From: Candidatus Methanoperedens sp.
GTDB lineage: Archaea > Halobacteriota > Methanosarcinia > Methanosarcinales > Methanoperedenaceae
Assembly: GCA_026552855.1 (NCBI GenBank)
Contig: JAPMTX010000144.1
Span: 1-49,001 of the forward strand
Direction of reading: 5' to 3'
Length of the DNA stretch: 49,001 bases
Position 1 is the stretch's first letter; each line of letters opens with the position of its first letter. A program made the translations under genes and the position numbers. This document shows positions 36,467-45,132 of this stretch, piece after piece. The notes under the pieces are model-generated. The model saw only the letters and a program-made list of their open reading frames with translations. It was not told the origin of the DNA and made no database searches.

Positions 36467-37375
36467 ATGCCTGAAAAAAGACATCCTGAAAGAATAAACT
36501 TCTTCATTACCTCGCATCTCTTTCCATCAATCTCGATCACAGGAAGTGCTTGCGCCCTCATGTGCAAGCACTGCGAGGGGAAGCTGCTTGAGCCCCTCAT
36601 TCCCGCAACAACCTGCGAAGAGCTTGAGAGAAAAGCTCTACAGCTTCACAGGCGGGGAGCAAAAGGCATACTCCTGACCGGTGGCTGTGATGAGCGCGGG
36701 CGTGTGCATGTAAACAATTTGATCCCGGCAATAAAAGCGATCAAAGAAAAAACAGATCTGCTCATAATAGCGCACACGGGTTTTATTTCCCTGGAGGATG
36801 CAAAAGCCTTAAAAGACTCAGGGCTTGATGGAATCGGTTTTGATGTGCTTGGCGACATGGGAACTGCAAGGGAAGTTTACGGTCTTGTGGTCTCGGAAAA
36901 AGAATACATAGAGAGCCTCCGCGCCATAGAGAATCCGGGTATCATGGTATTCCCCCACGTTTGCGTGGGGCTGCACTTCGGTGAACTGAGAGGAGAATTG
37001 CGTGCGCTTGAGCTTATACAGAATATAAACCCGACGACAGTAATAATAACAGGTCTTATGCCGGTAACAGGAACGCCCATGGCGCATATCAAGCCCAGAC
37101 CCTCTGATTTTGAAAAGGTAATAAAGAGAGCCATCGAACTATTCCCGGGCACGCCTGTCGTGCTCGGCTGCGCTCATTCAAGCGGAAGGGATAGGGAAGA
37201 GATCGAAAGGATTGCGCTGCGGAGCGGCGTGAGCGGTATAGCTGCGCCGACCATGGCGACGGTCGGGTTTGCGGAAGAGAACGGGTACCAGATACATTAC
37301 TACGGCACTTGCTGCGGGCTTATACCCGATGAGAAGACAAGGGTCAAAGGGCTGGATATACCATCCCATATTTAA
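36467..37375 (+). CDS. Radical SAM protein (COG1856-like, biotin-synthase-related)
   Basis: The 302-residue protein has a canonical CX3CX2C cluster motif, CALMCKHC (Cys29, Cys33, Cys36), binding the 4Fe-4S cluster that cleaves SAM. Next are GAKGILLTGG (about 65-74), IIAHTGF and DGIGFDVLG, on a TIM-barrel pattern. It ends with a paired Cys (YYGTCCGL). The group resembles BioB and the recently described archaeal lipoyl synthase components; which reaction it performs is not clear. It is divergent from rfcS, with 88 bases between, and RecQ follows after 47 bases. Confidence 0.85.
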   Translation: MPEKRHPERINFFITSHLFPSISITGSACALMCKHCEGKLLEPLIPATTCEELERKALQLHRRGAKGILLTGGCDERGRVHVNNLIPAIKAIKEKTDLLIIAHTGFISLEDAKALKDSGLDGIGFDVLGDMGTAREVYGLVVSEKEYIESLRAIENPGIMVFPHVCVGLHFGELRGELRALELIQNINPTTVIITGLMPVTGTPMAHIKPRPSDFEKVIKRAIELFPGTPVVLGCAHSSGRDREEIERIALRSGVSGIAAPTMATVGFAEENGYQIHYYGTCCGLIPDEKTRVKGLDIPSHI

Positions 37376-37422
37376 AACCAAATTAGAAACTATTATTTTG
37401 GTTGGAAGTATCGATAGCCCAT

Positions 37423-39720
37423 ATGCAGGCATGCAGTACGTGCGAGGATAACAATAAATGCAGATTGAAGGAGGCTGGGTTTTTTGACATATGCCCCAGG
37501 CTCAGTGTAGTTCAGGATTGTACTGAGAAGGTACGGGACTATACTGAGAGGTCAGCCTGCCGGCCCCATGAGGATTTGAACCATGCAGATGCAAGGATAG
37601 ATTACGGGGTGCTGCGCAGGTATTTCGGCTACTCTAAATTCCGCCCGCTCCAGAGCGAGATAATCCTGGATATCCTGGACAGGAAGGACGTACTGGTGCT
37701 CATGCCGACAGGCGGCGGCAAATCGCTGTGCTACCAGTATCCATCACTGCTCTTTAACGGCATCACGGTCGTTGTATCGCCGCTCATATCACTGATGAAG
37801 AACCAGGTAGATAGCCTGAGGTCGAACGGTATCGATGCTGCATATATCAACAGTTCCCTGGACTACAGCGAGATTAAAAGAATAAAATACAGTGTTGAGC
37901 AGACCAGAACCAGGCTGCTCTACATAGCACCTGAGAGGCTGACGACACCTTCGTTCCTGGGATTCCTCAGAGGACTGAGGATAAGCCTGTTCGCCATCGA
38001 CGAGGCGCACTGCATCTCTGAGTGGGGGCACGATTTCAGACCCGAGTACAGGCAGCTTCGGCTTATAAGAGAATCGTTCCCGGACGTGCCGATAATCGCA
38101 CTTACTGCGACCGCGACGCCTAAAGTCCAGGACGATATAATAGCCCAGTTAAACCTGAGAGAGTGTAAGAAATACGTCGCCAGCTTCAACAGGAAAAACC
38201 TGGTCTACAGCATCAGACCAAAGGAAGATACATTTAAACAGATAGTGCAGTTTTTAAATAACAGGCAGAACGAATCGGGTATAATCTATTGCCAGAGCCG
38301 GAAGACGGTTGATACCCTTGCGATAAAATTGCAGCAGGCTGGTTACCGCGTGCTCCCATACCATGCGGGGCTGCCGCAGGATGTAAGGTCCGGGAACCAG
38401 GAGAAGTTCATAAAAGACGACGTAGAGATCCTTGTTGCCACCATCGCTTTCGGCATGGGTATAGATAAACCCAACATACGTTTTGTCATTCACTACGACC
38501 TGCCGAAGAACCTTGAGGCTTACTATCAGGAAACCGGACGGGCTGGCAGGGATGGACTGAAGAGTGACTGTATTCTTTTTTATAGCTATGGGGACAGGCA
38601 GAAAATAGAATACTTCATAAACCAGATGGCAGATGAGAGAGAACGGCAGATAGCGCTGAACAAACTGCGCGATATGATAAACTTTTGCGAGAGCAGCATC
38701 TGCCGGAGAAAGGTACTTCTGGGCTACTTCGGTGAAGAACTTGAAGGGAACAACTGCGGAGGCTGCGATAATTGTCTTAATCCGAAGGAGAAGACTGATG
38801 CAGTTCGGGAAACCAGTATAATCCTCTCCTGCATCGATGAACTCGGGGAAAGGTTCGGGATTGGGTACGTTGCCGATGTTATCACAGGTTCAAAAAGCCA
38901 GAGATTGATGGTGAACGGGCATGAATCTTTAAAGTCATACGGCTCGGGGAAAGACCTGCCAAAGAAAAGCTGGCATGCATTTATCAAGGAGCTTATCCAG
39001 CTTGGCTACCTTGAACTGGAAGGCGAAACCTATCCTGTATTGAGATTGAACCAGAGAAGCAGAACGTTCCTTACGGGCTGCTGCACAGGCGGAGATAAGG
39101 AGAAAGTCTTTTTGACAAAGCCGGAGGTTCACGAAAAAACGGTTGAAATAGAAAAGGATGCCGAATACGACGGCGGGCTGTTCGAGGTACTTAGAGTCCT
39201 GAGGAAGAAGCTGGCTGATGCTGAAAACTATCCTCCATACATAATTTTTACAGATGCAAGCCTGAAACAGATGGCTGCACTCCGCCCCCGAAGCCTTTAT
39301 GAGTTTCGGAAGATCAGCGGAGTGGGCGACAGGAAGCTTGAGAAATATGGAGCCGCGTTCATAAAAGAGATATCCGGATATTGTGAAAAAAATAACATTG
39401 TGCGCAAAGATTATAGTAAGACGTTATCAAGCGAATATACAACTTTGGAGATGCTGAACCAGACTTTGACACCAGAGGAGATTGCCTTAAAAAGAGAGCT
39501 TGCTTTAAGCACTATATACACACATATTGAAAACCTGATAATAGCGGGTGAAGATATTCCCGTTGAAAGATTTATAAAAAAAGAGAAGATAGATATTATC
39601 ACAAAAGCTGTTCTTGAAATAGGAGCGGGAAAACTAAAACCGATAAGGGATAAATTGGGTGATGACTTTTCTTATGATGAGATAAGACTTGTAAGGGCGA
39701 AAATGTCGATGCAGCCTTAG
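37423..39720 (+). CDS. recQ: RecQ-family DNA helicase with N-terminal cysteine cluster
   Basis: The 765-residue helicase unwinds 3'-5'. Motifs: LMPTGGGKSLCYQYP (Walker A), FAIDEAHC (Walker B), ALTATATPK, YCQSRKTV, GMGIDKPNIRFVIHYD and QETGRAGRDG. The zinc-binding domain has Cys in CESSICRRK and NCGGCDNCL. An HRDC-like segment follows (LKQMAALRP ... YEFRKISGVG), then an HTH_40-like C terminus (TLTPEEIALKRELALSTIYTHIENL). Unusually, the first 24 residues hold four Cys (4, 7, 13, 24; CX2CX5CX10C), possibly a metal or Fe-S site. ATG 37,423 is used; TTG 37,402 would add 7 residues. Confidence 0.95.
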   Translation: MQACSTCEDNNKCRLKEAGFFDICPRLSVVQDCTEKVRDYTERSACRPHEDLNHADARIDYGVLRRYFGYSKFRPLQSEIILDILDRKDVLVLMPTGGGKSLCYQYPSLLFNGITVVVSPLISLMKNQVDSLRSNGIDAAYINSSLDYSEIKRIKYSVEQTRTRLLYIAPERLTTPSFLGFLRGLRISLFAIDEAHCISEWGHDFRPEYRQLRLIRESFPDVPIIALTATATPKVQDDIIAQLNLRECKKYVASFNRKNLVYSIRPKEDTFKQIVQFLNNRQNESGIIYCQSRKTVDTLAIKLQQAGYRVLPYHAGLPQDVRSGNQEKFIKDDVEILVATIAFGMGIDKPNIRFVIHYDLPKNLEAYYQETGRAGRDGLKSDCILFYSYGDRQKIEYFINQMADERERQIALNKLRDMINFCESSICRRKVLLGYFGEELEGNNCGGCDNCLNPKEKTDAVRETSIILSCIDELGERFGIGYVADVITGSKSQRLMVNGHESLKSYGSGKDLPKKSWHAFIKELIQLGYLELEGETYPVLRLNQRSRTFLTGCCTGGDKEKVFLTKPEVHEKTVEIEKDAEYDGGLFEVLRVLRKKLADAENYPPYIIFTDASLKQMAALRPRSLYEFRKISGVGDRKLEKYGAAFIKEISGYCEKNNIVRKDYSKTLSSEYTTLEMLNQTLTPEEIALKRELALSTIYTHIENLIIAGEDIPVERFIKKEKIDIITKAVLEIGAGKLKPIRDKLGDDFSYDEIRLVRAKMSMQP

Positions 39721-39721
39721 G

Positions 39722-41644
39722 TTAATCAGTAATAGCCTTAAACCCCGGCAAAAGCCGATCAAAATACTTTGCCACAACGCAGGATTCGGTGCATCTCCCG
39801 CACCGGATGCAGTTCTCCTGTATCTTCAACTGCGGCTCGATAGTAATAGCTCCAACAGGGCATACTTTCAAACACACGCCGCACTTCGCGCATTTTTTCG
39901 CCCTTATTAATTGTTTCGCTGCGTTCTCAAATAGCGATAATGCATCATCCTTACCCGGAGCATTAACAGAGATATGCCCGGACGAGAAAATCTTGATATT
40001 CGAGCCCCCTGCCCTTATCAGAAGCACCCCCAGGTCTTCAGAGAATGTGCCCTCACCGAGTAGATTAGCAATATCCAGAGCCTCAGCAGGCGTAATCCCG
40101 GTAAGTTTTCCCTCCATGGTATATCCGCCTGTCCTGCACGGTGAAACTCCGCCAGTAACTGCAATGCTGAACTCCTCAGCCTTACTCTTCAGGATCGTAT
40201 CTATCCCCAGTTCCTCAGCCAGGCGCATCATCTTGGGAGGAAGTGTCTTCCAGCGCCAGAAACCGTGCTCTATAAAAGCATCACTTAACCCGTGCTCTTT
40301 TGCCCACCGCAGCAGGTAATCGTTCCAGCGCGCAAAAAGCTCAGGGTGCAGCTCCCTGAACCTCTGGTATTCTGCGCTGAGCTCAGCAGGACACAGCCAG
40401 CAGCCCACGCGCTCAAAGCCGAGATCATACAGGGGATTATATTCAAGCTTCCTGTAGTAGAGGTAGAGCCATACCTCGATGGCGCGCCAGTCGCGTATCG
40501 GGAATATGCTCACCTGTCCGGGGATGAAGGGGTTCTCCTCTTTCGGGGCTATCCGCGCGCGGGTGAAGGACTCGTACTTTCTCTTCCCGTCCACGGTTAT
40601 GCATTTGCTCCCCTCCCCTGTGCATTTTTCGATTACCGTATTTATCGGCGCAAGCTTGCAGACCTTGCAGCACCACCTGAAATCCTTTGCAGGAGGGCCG
40701 AAGTTCGGAAGGTTCTCAAAGAAAGCATCCTTTGCCTCCACTTCGGTAAGCTCGATGTTGTTTTGATTGCAGAACCTCCTTACGAATTCAACCGTCTCAG
40801 GGAATTCAATTCCAGTGTTCGCAAAGAACACTTTTACCGGCTTTTTCATAGCGCTTCTGGTAAGGTCAAGCGTGGTAAGGCTGTCCTTCCCGCCGCTGAA
40901 AGAGACATAGACAGGCGAATCCCTGAACTCCTTCTGGTTGGCTATGCCGCGGATGGTGTTCACGGCATCCTTTACGAGCCTTTTCATATGCGGAGCATTG
41001 GCGCGGATAATCTCATCACGCGAGGGGTTCTTTGATAGAAAAATTACTTTCTTCGAGTCTATTTTCTTTAATTTTAATGATTTTCCTTCGGTTTTCAGTT
41101 CACTGCTATCCCTGTACGATACGCCGAAGCCGCCCAGGTTTTTACTAACCACAAGTACGGTATCGCCTATCTTGATATCATCCGAGTATTCAAGAATTTC
41201 GCTCCCATCTATGGTTTTCCCGCTCAAATGCCGCCCGTGCGAGGAGATTTTAACGAGCTTTTTCCGGATACCTGAATCGATAAGTGCTAACGCTCCATCA
41301 ACCATAAGCTCAAGTTTGAAGCCGAGATCTTTCATATCAAATCTCAATACCCCGAAGCGAATGCCATCAACCAGAATCTCATCAGTCTTATCTTCGCCGG
41401 GGATTTTATTTAAAAGAACAAGCTTTCCTGCAAGTGGATTGATACCAAATAATCCTGCCATAAGGTCATCAATTATACCGGTCTCATGCGCGGAAGCGAA
41501 CCTGACATCGCCGGGCTGGGAAAGCTCGATTGTTAAGCCCTTTCCGTGGCATAAGCCGCACTGCTCGTCCAGTATCGGGACATTGCAGTTCTTGCACCAG
41601 AAAATGTTGGTTTTTTCTATTTCAAAACGTTTTGTACTGTTCAT
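39722..41644 (-). CDS. PAPS-reductase/ferredoxin fusion with Zn-ribbon and PUA-like domain
   Basis: The protein of about 640 residues has an N-terminal zinc ribbon (Cys17, 20, 29, 32), a PUA-like region (about 150-190; DIKIGDTVLVVSK), a PP-loop ATPase domain (SFSGGKDSLTTLDL) of the PAPS-reductase family with WCCKVCK near it, and at the end a nitrite-reductase-like segment (ITPAEALDIANLLG) and two 4Fe-4S ferredoxin motifs (CAKCGVCLKVCP, CIRCGRCTESC). Members of this methanogen group act in sulfur or thio-modification chemistry. The inner ATG 41,644 is favoured; TTG 41,674 overlaps the AbrB stop. The stop is 1 base from the recQ stop. Confidence 0.88.
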   Translation of the reverse strand: MNSTKRFEIEKTNIFWCKNCNVPILDEQCGLCHGKGLTIELSQPGDVRFASAHETGIIDDLMAGLFGINPLAGKLVLLNKIPGEDKTDEILVDGIRFGVLRFDMKDLGFKLELMVDGALALIDSGIRKKLVKISSHGRHLSGKTIDGSEILEYSDDIKIGDTVLVVSKNLGGFGVSYRDSSELKTEGKSLKLKKIDSKKVIFLSKNPSRDEIIRANAPHMKRLVKDAVNTIRGIANQKEFRDSPVYVSFSGGKDSLTTLDLTRSAMKKPVKVFFANTGIEFPETVEFVRRFCNQNNIELTEVEAKDAFFENLPNFGPPAKDFRWCCKVCKLAPINTVIEKCTGEGSKCITVDGKRKYESFTRARIAPKEENPFIPGQVSIFPIRDWRAIEVWLYLYYRKLEYNPLYDLGFERVGCWLCPAELSAEYQRFRELHPELFARWNDYLLRWAKEHGLSDAFIEHGFWRWKTLPPKMMRLAEELGIDTILKSKAEEFSIAVTGGVSPCRTGGYTMEGKLTGITPAEALDIANLLGEGTFSEDLGVLLIRAGGSNIKIFSSGHISVNAPGKDDALSLFENAAKQLIRAKKCAKCGVCLKVCPVGAITIEPQLKIQENCIRCGRCTESCVVAKYFDRLLPGFKAITD

Positions 41645-41666
41645 CAGCTCTTCAACAGAATGACTC

Positions 41667-42014
41667 TCACTCAAACTCTACAATCGCTTTTTTCGCACCG
41701 ATTGGAGTAATTAAAGCCTGTGTGCCCTTTTCTATATGATATGACTCCCGAAGCTCCTTAGGAAGCCTCAGCAGCAGTATTTTTCCGCTTTCACTCAATT
41801 TTCTCTTATATGAAGCCTGCCCTCTGGGAGCAACGCCAAGCGCAGCTTTTAATCCCTTCTCTATTTTGTGTATAGAGTCGGGATGATTTATGTAGATATT
41901 TCTGCCCGTGGTTTTGTGTTTCCTGACAAGAACATCTGTAATAACTACGGGGATGCCGTAGCTCTCAATTACAACATCTTCGTACACATCTGTAAATTCA
42001 TCATTCTTTTTCAT
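41667..42014 (-). CDS. AbrB-like DNA-binding protein
   Basis: The 115-residue protein has a C-terminal AbrB/MazE-type half: RKLSESGKILLLRLPKELRESYHIEKGTQALITPIGAKKAIVEFE, in which the loop-hinge and swapped hairpin are visible. The N-terminal 65 residues (VYEDVVIESYGIPVVITDVLVRKHK) are an unknown addition. It follows the unknown gene by 4 bases and its stop overlaps the TTG that could start the PAPS-reductase gene. The start at 42,014 follows GAGGTGA. Confidence 0.7.
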   Translation of the reverse strand: MKKNDEFTDVYEDVVIESYGIPVVITDVLVRKHKTTGRNIYINHPDSIHKIEKGLKAALGVAPRGQASYKRKLSESGKILLLRLPKELRESYHIEKGTQALITPIGAKKAIVEFE

Positions 42015-42018
42015 ATAT

Positions 42019-42396
42019 TCACCTCTTTGAATTGGGTTTCTTCTTTCTATTGAGTATGGTTATAACTACAATAAGCCCCTGGTTGGACTCCTCGATACCT
42101 ATTACACATGGGTAGATATGATTATTCGATTCAGATTCGCACAGGTATCGCACTGGAAAATATCCGGTATCATGCAGTTCCTTTCTTTTTATTTCTGGAT
42201 TGTACAGAACCTGCTTTATAATCTCAAATAATTGGAAAGGGTTTATTCCCCATCTATCATACGCCCTGTTGTCCTTATAGATATGCTCATCGATACCGAT
42301 GCGTTCTTCGGATGCCAGCCTTTTTACAAGCTTCTGGATCTGCTTTTTTTCTTTATTGTCCAGATGCACTATCCGGTGTCGTTCTTCTTCAGGCAT
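42019..42396 (-). CDS. Unknown protein, possible toxin partner of AbrB-like gene
   Basis: I do not recognise this 125-residue protein. It has a basic helical start (KEKKQIQKLVKRLASEERIG), a middle (RWGINPFQLFEIIKQVLYNPEIKRKELH) and a C-terminal beta stretch (YPCVIGIEESNQGLIVVITILNRKKKPN). The last part resembles the strands of small RNase toxins, and the gene directly precedes an AbrB-like gene, so a toxin-antitoxin pair in reverse order is possible. Catalytic residues cannot be assigned. A TATA box (ATTTAAATA, around 42,420) predicts a leaderless transcript at ATG 42,396. Confidence 0.6.
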   Translation of the reverse strand: MPEEERHRIVHLDNKEKKQIQKLVKRLASEERIGIDEHIYKDNRAYDRWGINPFQLFEIIKQVLYNPEIKRKELHDTGYFPVRYLCESESNNHIYPCVIGIEESNQGLIVVITILNRKKKPNSKR

Positions 42397-42493
42397 CGTA
42401 CAAAAAAGGTATGTTTTAGTATTTAAATATGCGCCTGTGTTTCAAGTTTTTTGGAGGTGGTTTGGCTTTTTAGAGCTTTATGGGAGCGGGGGA

Positions 42494-42661
42494 ATGGTCA
42501 CGAACCTCGGGTTGAAGCGCCGAAGCATCACGGAACGGGTGCATGAGGTTGCTATTGCTTATTTGTCATTTTGGTATTTACCCAAATGCAAAGGGGGCAC
42601 GAAAATAACGCTGGTTGATAAAAAGTACAAGATAAGTGGAAAGCTGATATATTCCACTTAG
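42494..42661 (+). CDS. Possible small basic protein, 55 residues
   Basis: ATG 42,494 follows GGAGCGGGGGA and begins MVTNLGLKRRSITERVHEVA, with a basic C terminus. The frame is also open for 65 codons upstream. No family recognised. It may be a remnant or chance ORF. Confidence 0.25.
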   Translation: MVTNLGLKRRSITERVHEVAIAYLSFWYLPKCKGGTKITLVDKKYKISGKLIYST

Positions 42662-42671
42662 CTTATACAGT

Positions 42672-42803
42672 TTATTCATCTTCTTCGTCTTCTATTCGTT
42701 CTTCCCAGTCGTCGGGACGTCCATCATCCCCGCGGCTTTCCCAGTACGCATCGTTATTCGGATTACACTGGTCTGCATGGTTGTCATCGTCGCTTTTTGA
42801 CAC
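42672..42803 (-). CDS. 43-residue acidic protein of NPNNxAYW type
   Basis: The frame starts with GTG 42,803 preceded by AAGGAGGTG 5 bases away and ends at 42,672. Its start MSKSDDDNHADQCNPNNDAY and the WESRG that follows recall a widespread family of tiny proteins with the signature HADQxNPNNxAYxxSRG, as I remember it. The C terminus is strongly acidic (EERIEDEEDE). It is translated in a different frame from the longer ORF that covers this place, which looks artificial. It is the last member of a three-gene unit with the 550-residue protein. Confidence 0.75.
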   Translation of the reverse strand: MSKSDDDNHADQCNPNNDAYWESRGDDGRPDDWEERIEDEEDE

Positions 42804-42833
42804 TTTTTCACCTCCTTGGTACTCTTATCTCTC

Positions 42834-42959
42834 TTACTTTCCTTTTTTAGCTGCAGCGGATTGCGCTCTTCCCTTAAAACCTTGATTGGTTCCGGTACTG
42901 TCTGCATGCGATTGAATTCTCGATGCAGCTTCACGGGTCATCCCAGATTTTTTACTCAC
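42834..42959 (-). CDS. 41-residue SMP-like protein
   Basis: The frame starts with GTG 42,959 after AGGAGGTGG and ends at 42,834. The core MTREAASRIQSHAD ... GFKGRAQSAAAKK matches the pattern of small seed-maturation-protein-like (SMP) proteins, which are found in bacteria, archaea and plants and whose role is unknown. The start overlaps the last codons of the 550-residue gene, so its binding site lies inside that gene. The next micro-gene follows after 30 bases. Confidence 0.75.
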   Translation of the reverse strand: MSKKSGMTREAASRIQSHADSTGTNQGFKGRAQSAAAKKGK

Positions 42960-44604
42960 CTGATCCACCTCCTTTTGTTTTCTTGTTATTGCAATAACTA
43001 TCATCTCTTAATTCAGGATAAAATGCATTTCTGAAAACATCTTTTAAAATAGTCTGGCTAATTTTGATTCGGAAGTGTATATTAGCTAAATCAAATTTAG
43101 GTTTTGATGTATCTATCAATTTCAAATGCTGTTCCAATTCTTTTTTTGAGAGGTCTGATAATTCTTCAGCTGCGATAAACAAAAGTTCATTCCAATCTTC
43201 TTTGGTTAGAGCTTCAAATATCTCATATTTTAGCTTTTTTTCGAGAGCTAAGGGAATATTTTCTAAAGGATTACAATACGTTAATAGGTTCTTGGCTAAT
43301 ATGGAAAAATGTTTGTATAAAATTCGTGAAATTGGTTTTTCTCTGTTTTTTAAGTAATTCAATATTTCCGAAAAATTCTTGATGTTTTCAACAAAATCAT
43401 TATATTTTCTTAAAATATCTGGAGAATAAGTATGCCCCCTGTCAACAATGGTTAAACCTAACTTTTCCGGTTCTTTATTATCGATGGAGGATGTTATTAA
43501 AAAACGTTTATCGAAGTATATTATTTTTGAATGCCCATCATAGGTGCATGATAACAGTTCCTCCTTCTCTTTCCCAGTTATTTTTGTTACTATCGGCCGT
43601 ATGTGTGCATCATTGATCAGATCATTTTTTGGATATGAACCCGTTAATGCTAAATCACTTATGGTCAAAAAAAGCAATTTTTCCATAATTTTCTCAAAAT
43701 GTCCGGTTAAAACATCTTCACAGGGTGTTTTTTCTTCAAATGTCCAGTTTCCATACAGGAACTCTCCAAGAGCACTGGGAGATATTTTAATCAAAATAAG
43801 AATAGGTGTAATCAAATTTTTTTCTTGCCAAATATTATAGTGTTCCTCTATCCCACTTAAACACTTCTTCAAGCTGGGACAAGACTCGAATAATTTTTCG
43901 TTTAACACTTCTATTTTCTCAACATATCCTTCAACAGTCCTTCCATCATAGAGATCAAGAACAGGCAAGTCTATGTAGATTTCAAAAGGATAGAATTGAT
44001 TAATTATTTTTTCTTCTGAATCCAGTCTTTCAAGTTTTCTTTGCATGTACACATCAAAAGATCTTATATCAGAGTCTGGCAAATTATCGATGCTCTCTCC
44101 CATAAGAATATTAATCGTTCTAGGAATATCATTAAAAAGCTTCTTAGCTTCCAATTCCTCCCAGTTGGAAATTTCAAGTTTTCTCCTTAAGACCACCCCC
44201 CTCTCAAAAAGAACTTTTTTCACTGTCTTTTCATCAATCTTGGATTGAAAATAAGCCCGCCCAAATCTTTCTACAGCCGTTTTCTTTTCCAAATTTTCGA
44301 GGATTAACCGAACAACCTGTTTGAATGCTATTAAATCATAGTTCATGAAATAATAGCTTTTTTCACTCTCTTTCTTTGAAGAATCAGTTCCACTTTTTGA
44401 TAAAATACCCATGGTAGTATATTTTTCACAAACTTCCTTTGCATAAACTCTAGATATCTTACCCCCCAGCTCAGTCTCAATTTTTCCAGGATAGACATTA
44501 AAATGCTCTTCTATTGGATTTCTTTCAAGTATTACTTTGCTTTCATTATCAATAAAATAGTTTAATACCAGAAGTTCTTTTTCAGTAAGTTTATAGTCAT
44601 CCAA
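42952..44604 (-). CDS. Unknown 550-residue protein
   Basis: I do not recognise this protein. The N terminus (EKELLVLNYFIDNESKVILERNP ... YAKEVCEKYTTMGILS) resembles a winged helix. The rest is a mix of helices with Lys/Glu-rich segments and a central aromatic-rich region (FYPFEIYIDLPVLDLYDG). There is no membrane segment or nuclease motif that I can name. It starts with TTG 44,604, 7 bases after a perfect AGGAGG. It is AT-rich relative to core genes. Downstream, two micro-protein genes overlap or follow closely, with their binding sites in or next to its 3' end. The C terminus TKGGGSGE is encoded by the binding site of the first one. Confidence 0.7.
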   Translation of the reverse strand: MDDYKLTEKELLVLNYFIDNESKVILERNPIEEHFNVYPGKIETELGGKISRVYAKEVCEKYTTMGILSKSGTDSSKKESEKSYYFMNYDLIAFKQVVRLILENLEKKTAVERFGRAYFQSKIDEKTVKKVLFERGVVLRRKLEISNWEELEAKKLFNDIPRTINILMGESIDNLPDSDIRSFDVYMQRKLERLDSEEKIINQFYPFEIYIDLPVLDLYDGRTVEGYVEKIEVLNEKLFESCPSLKKCLSGIEEHYNIWQEKNLITPILILIKISPSALGEFLYGNWTFEEKTPCEDVLTGHFEKIMEKLLFLTISDLALTGSYPKNDLINDAHIRPIVTKITGKEKEELLSCTYDGHSKIIYFDKRFLITSSIDNKEPEKLGLTIVDRGHTYSPDILRKYNDFVENIKNFSEILNYLKNREKPISRILYKHFSILAKNLLTYCNPLENIPLALEKKLKYEIFEALTKEDWNELLFIAAEELSDLSKKELEQHLKLIDTSKPKFDLANIHFRIKISQTILKDVFRNAFYPELRDDSYCNNKKTKGGGSGE

Positions 44605-45132
44605 TATTGTTCCTCCTTTTAATTCATTTTTTTGTTTGTAAACTTCATTTTACCATAATTATGTAATATTGAGTTTCGTTAATATATAGTTTTCCTAAAA
44701 ATCATCTTGATTTGACTGGCTTACCGAGATTGGTTTAAAATGATTCGATAACACAATCTAATTTAACCAGCAAGGATTGTATCGCTCGATTCTCTTTTAT
44801 ATTATGATTGATAAAATAACAGACACTATAGAACGATGCCGTGCCCGTAATCAGTTCCATGATTACTATGTTAATTTCAGTCATTTCATATTGATGCACG
44901 AGAACGCCTATCGCCTTCAGTCACATAAACCCCGGATTTAATGCCTATGCCTGTTGATAGCGTTTTTGCCTATAAGTCTTTTCCTAATAATTCTCTAATT
45001 GAAAGAAAGCAACCATTTTTCTACTGTACTTGGTAATAAACTTTCGAAATTATCGCCATATTCATCATTCGGCATAATACGATACATCATCCTCCCGAAA
45101 GCAGAAAGATATATCAAACGCACCCGGAGCCT
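44605..45132. other. Non-coding region upstream of candidate ncRNA
   Basis: 528 bases without a convincing gene. It contains the promoter of the 550-residue gene, a fragment of the dispersed repeats (GAACGCCTATCGCCTTCAGTC at about 44,907-44,927, and TGATAGCGTTTTTGCC at about 44,955) and a minus-strand frame that probably translates repeat and RNA sequence. Confidence 0.5.

Noticed and set aside
39722-41644. Classical assimilatory PAPS reductase (CysH)
   Set aside because: Zinc ribbon, PUA-like domain and ferredoxin fusion are not found in CysH, and no sulfate-assimilation genes are adjacent.
42692-42934. 80-codon frame on the minus strand
   Set aside because: Low-complexity Lys/Thr/Met-rich translation in the wrong frame; it overlaps the two micro-genes, which have far better binding sites.
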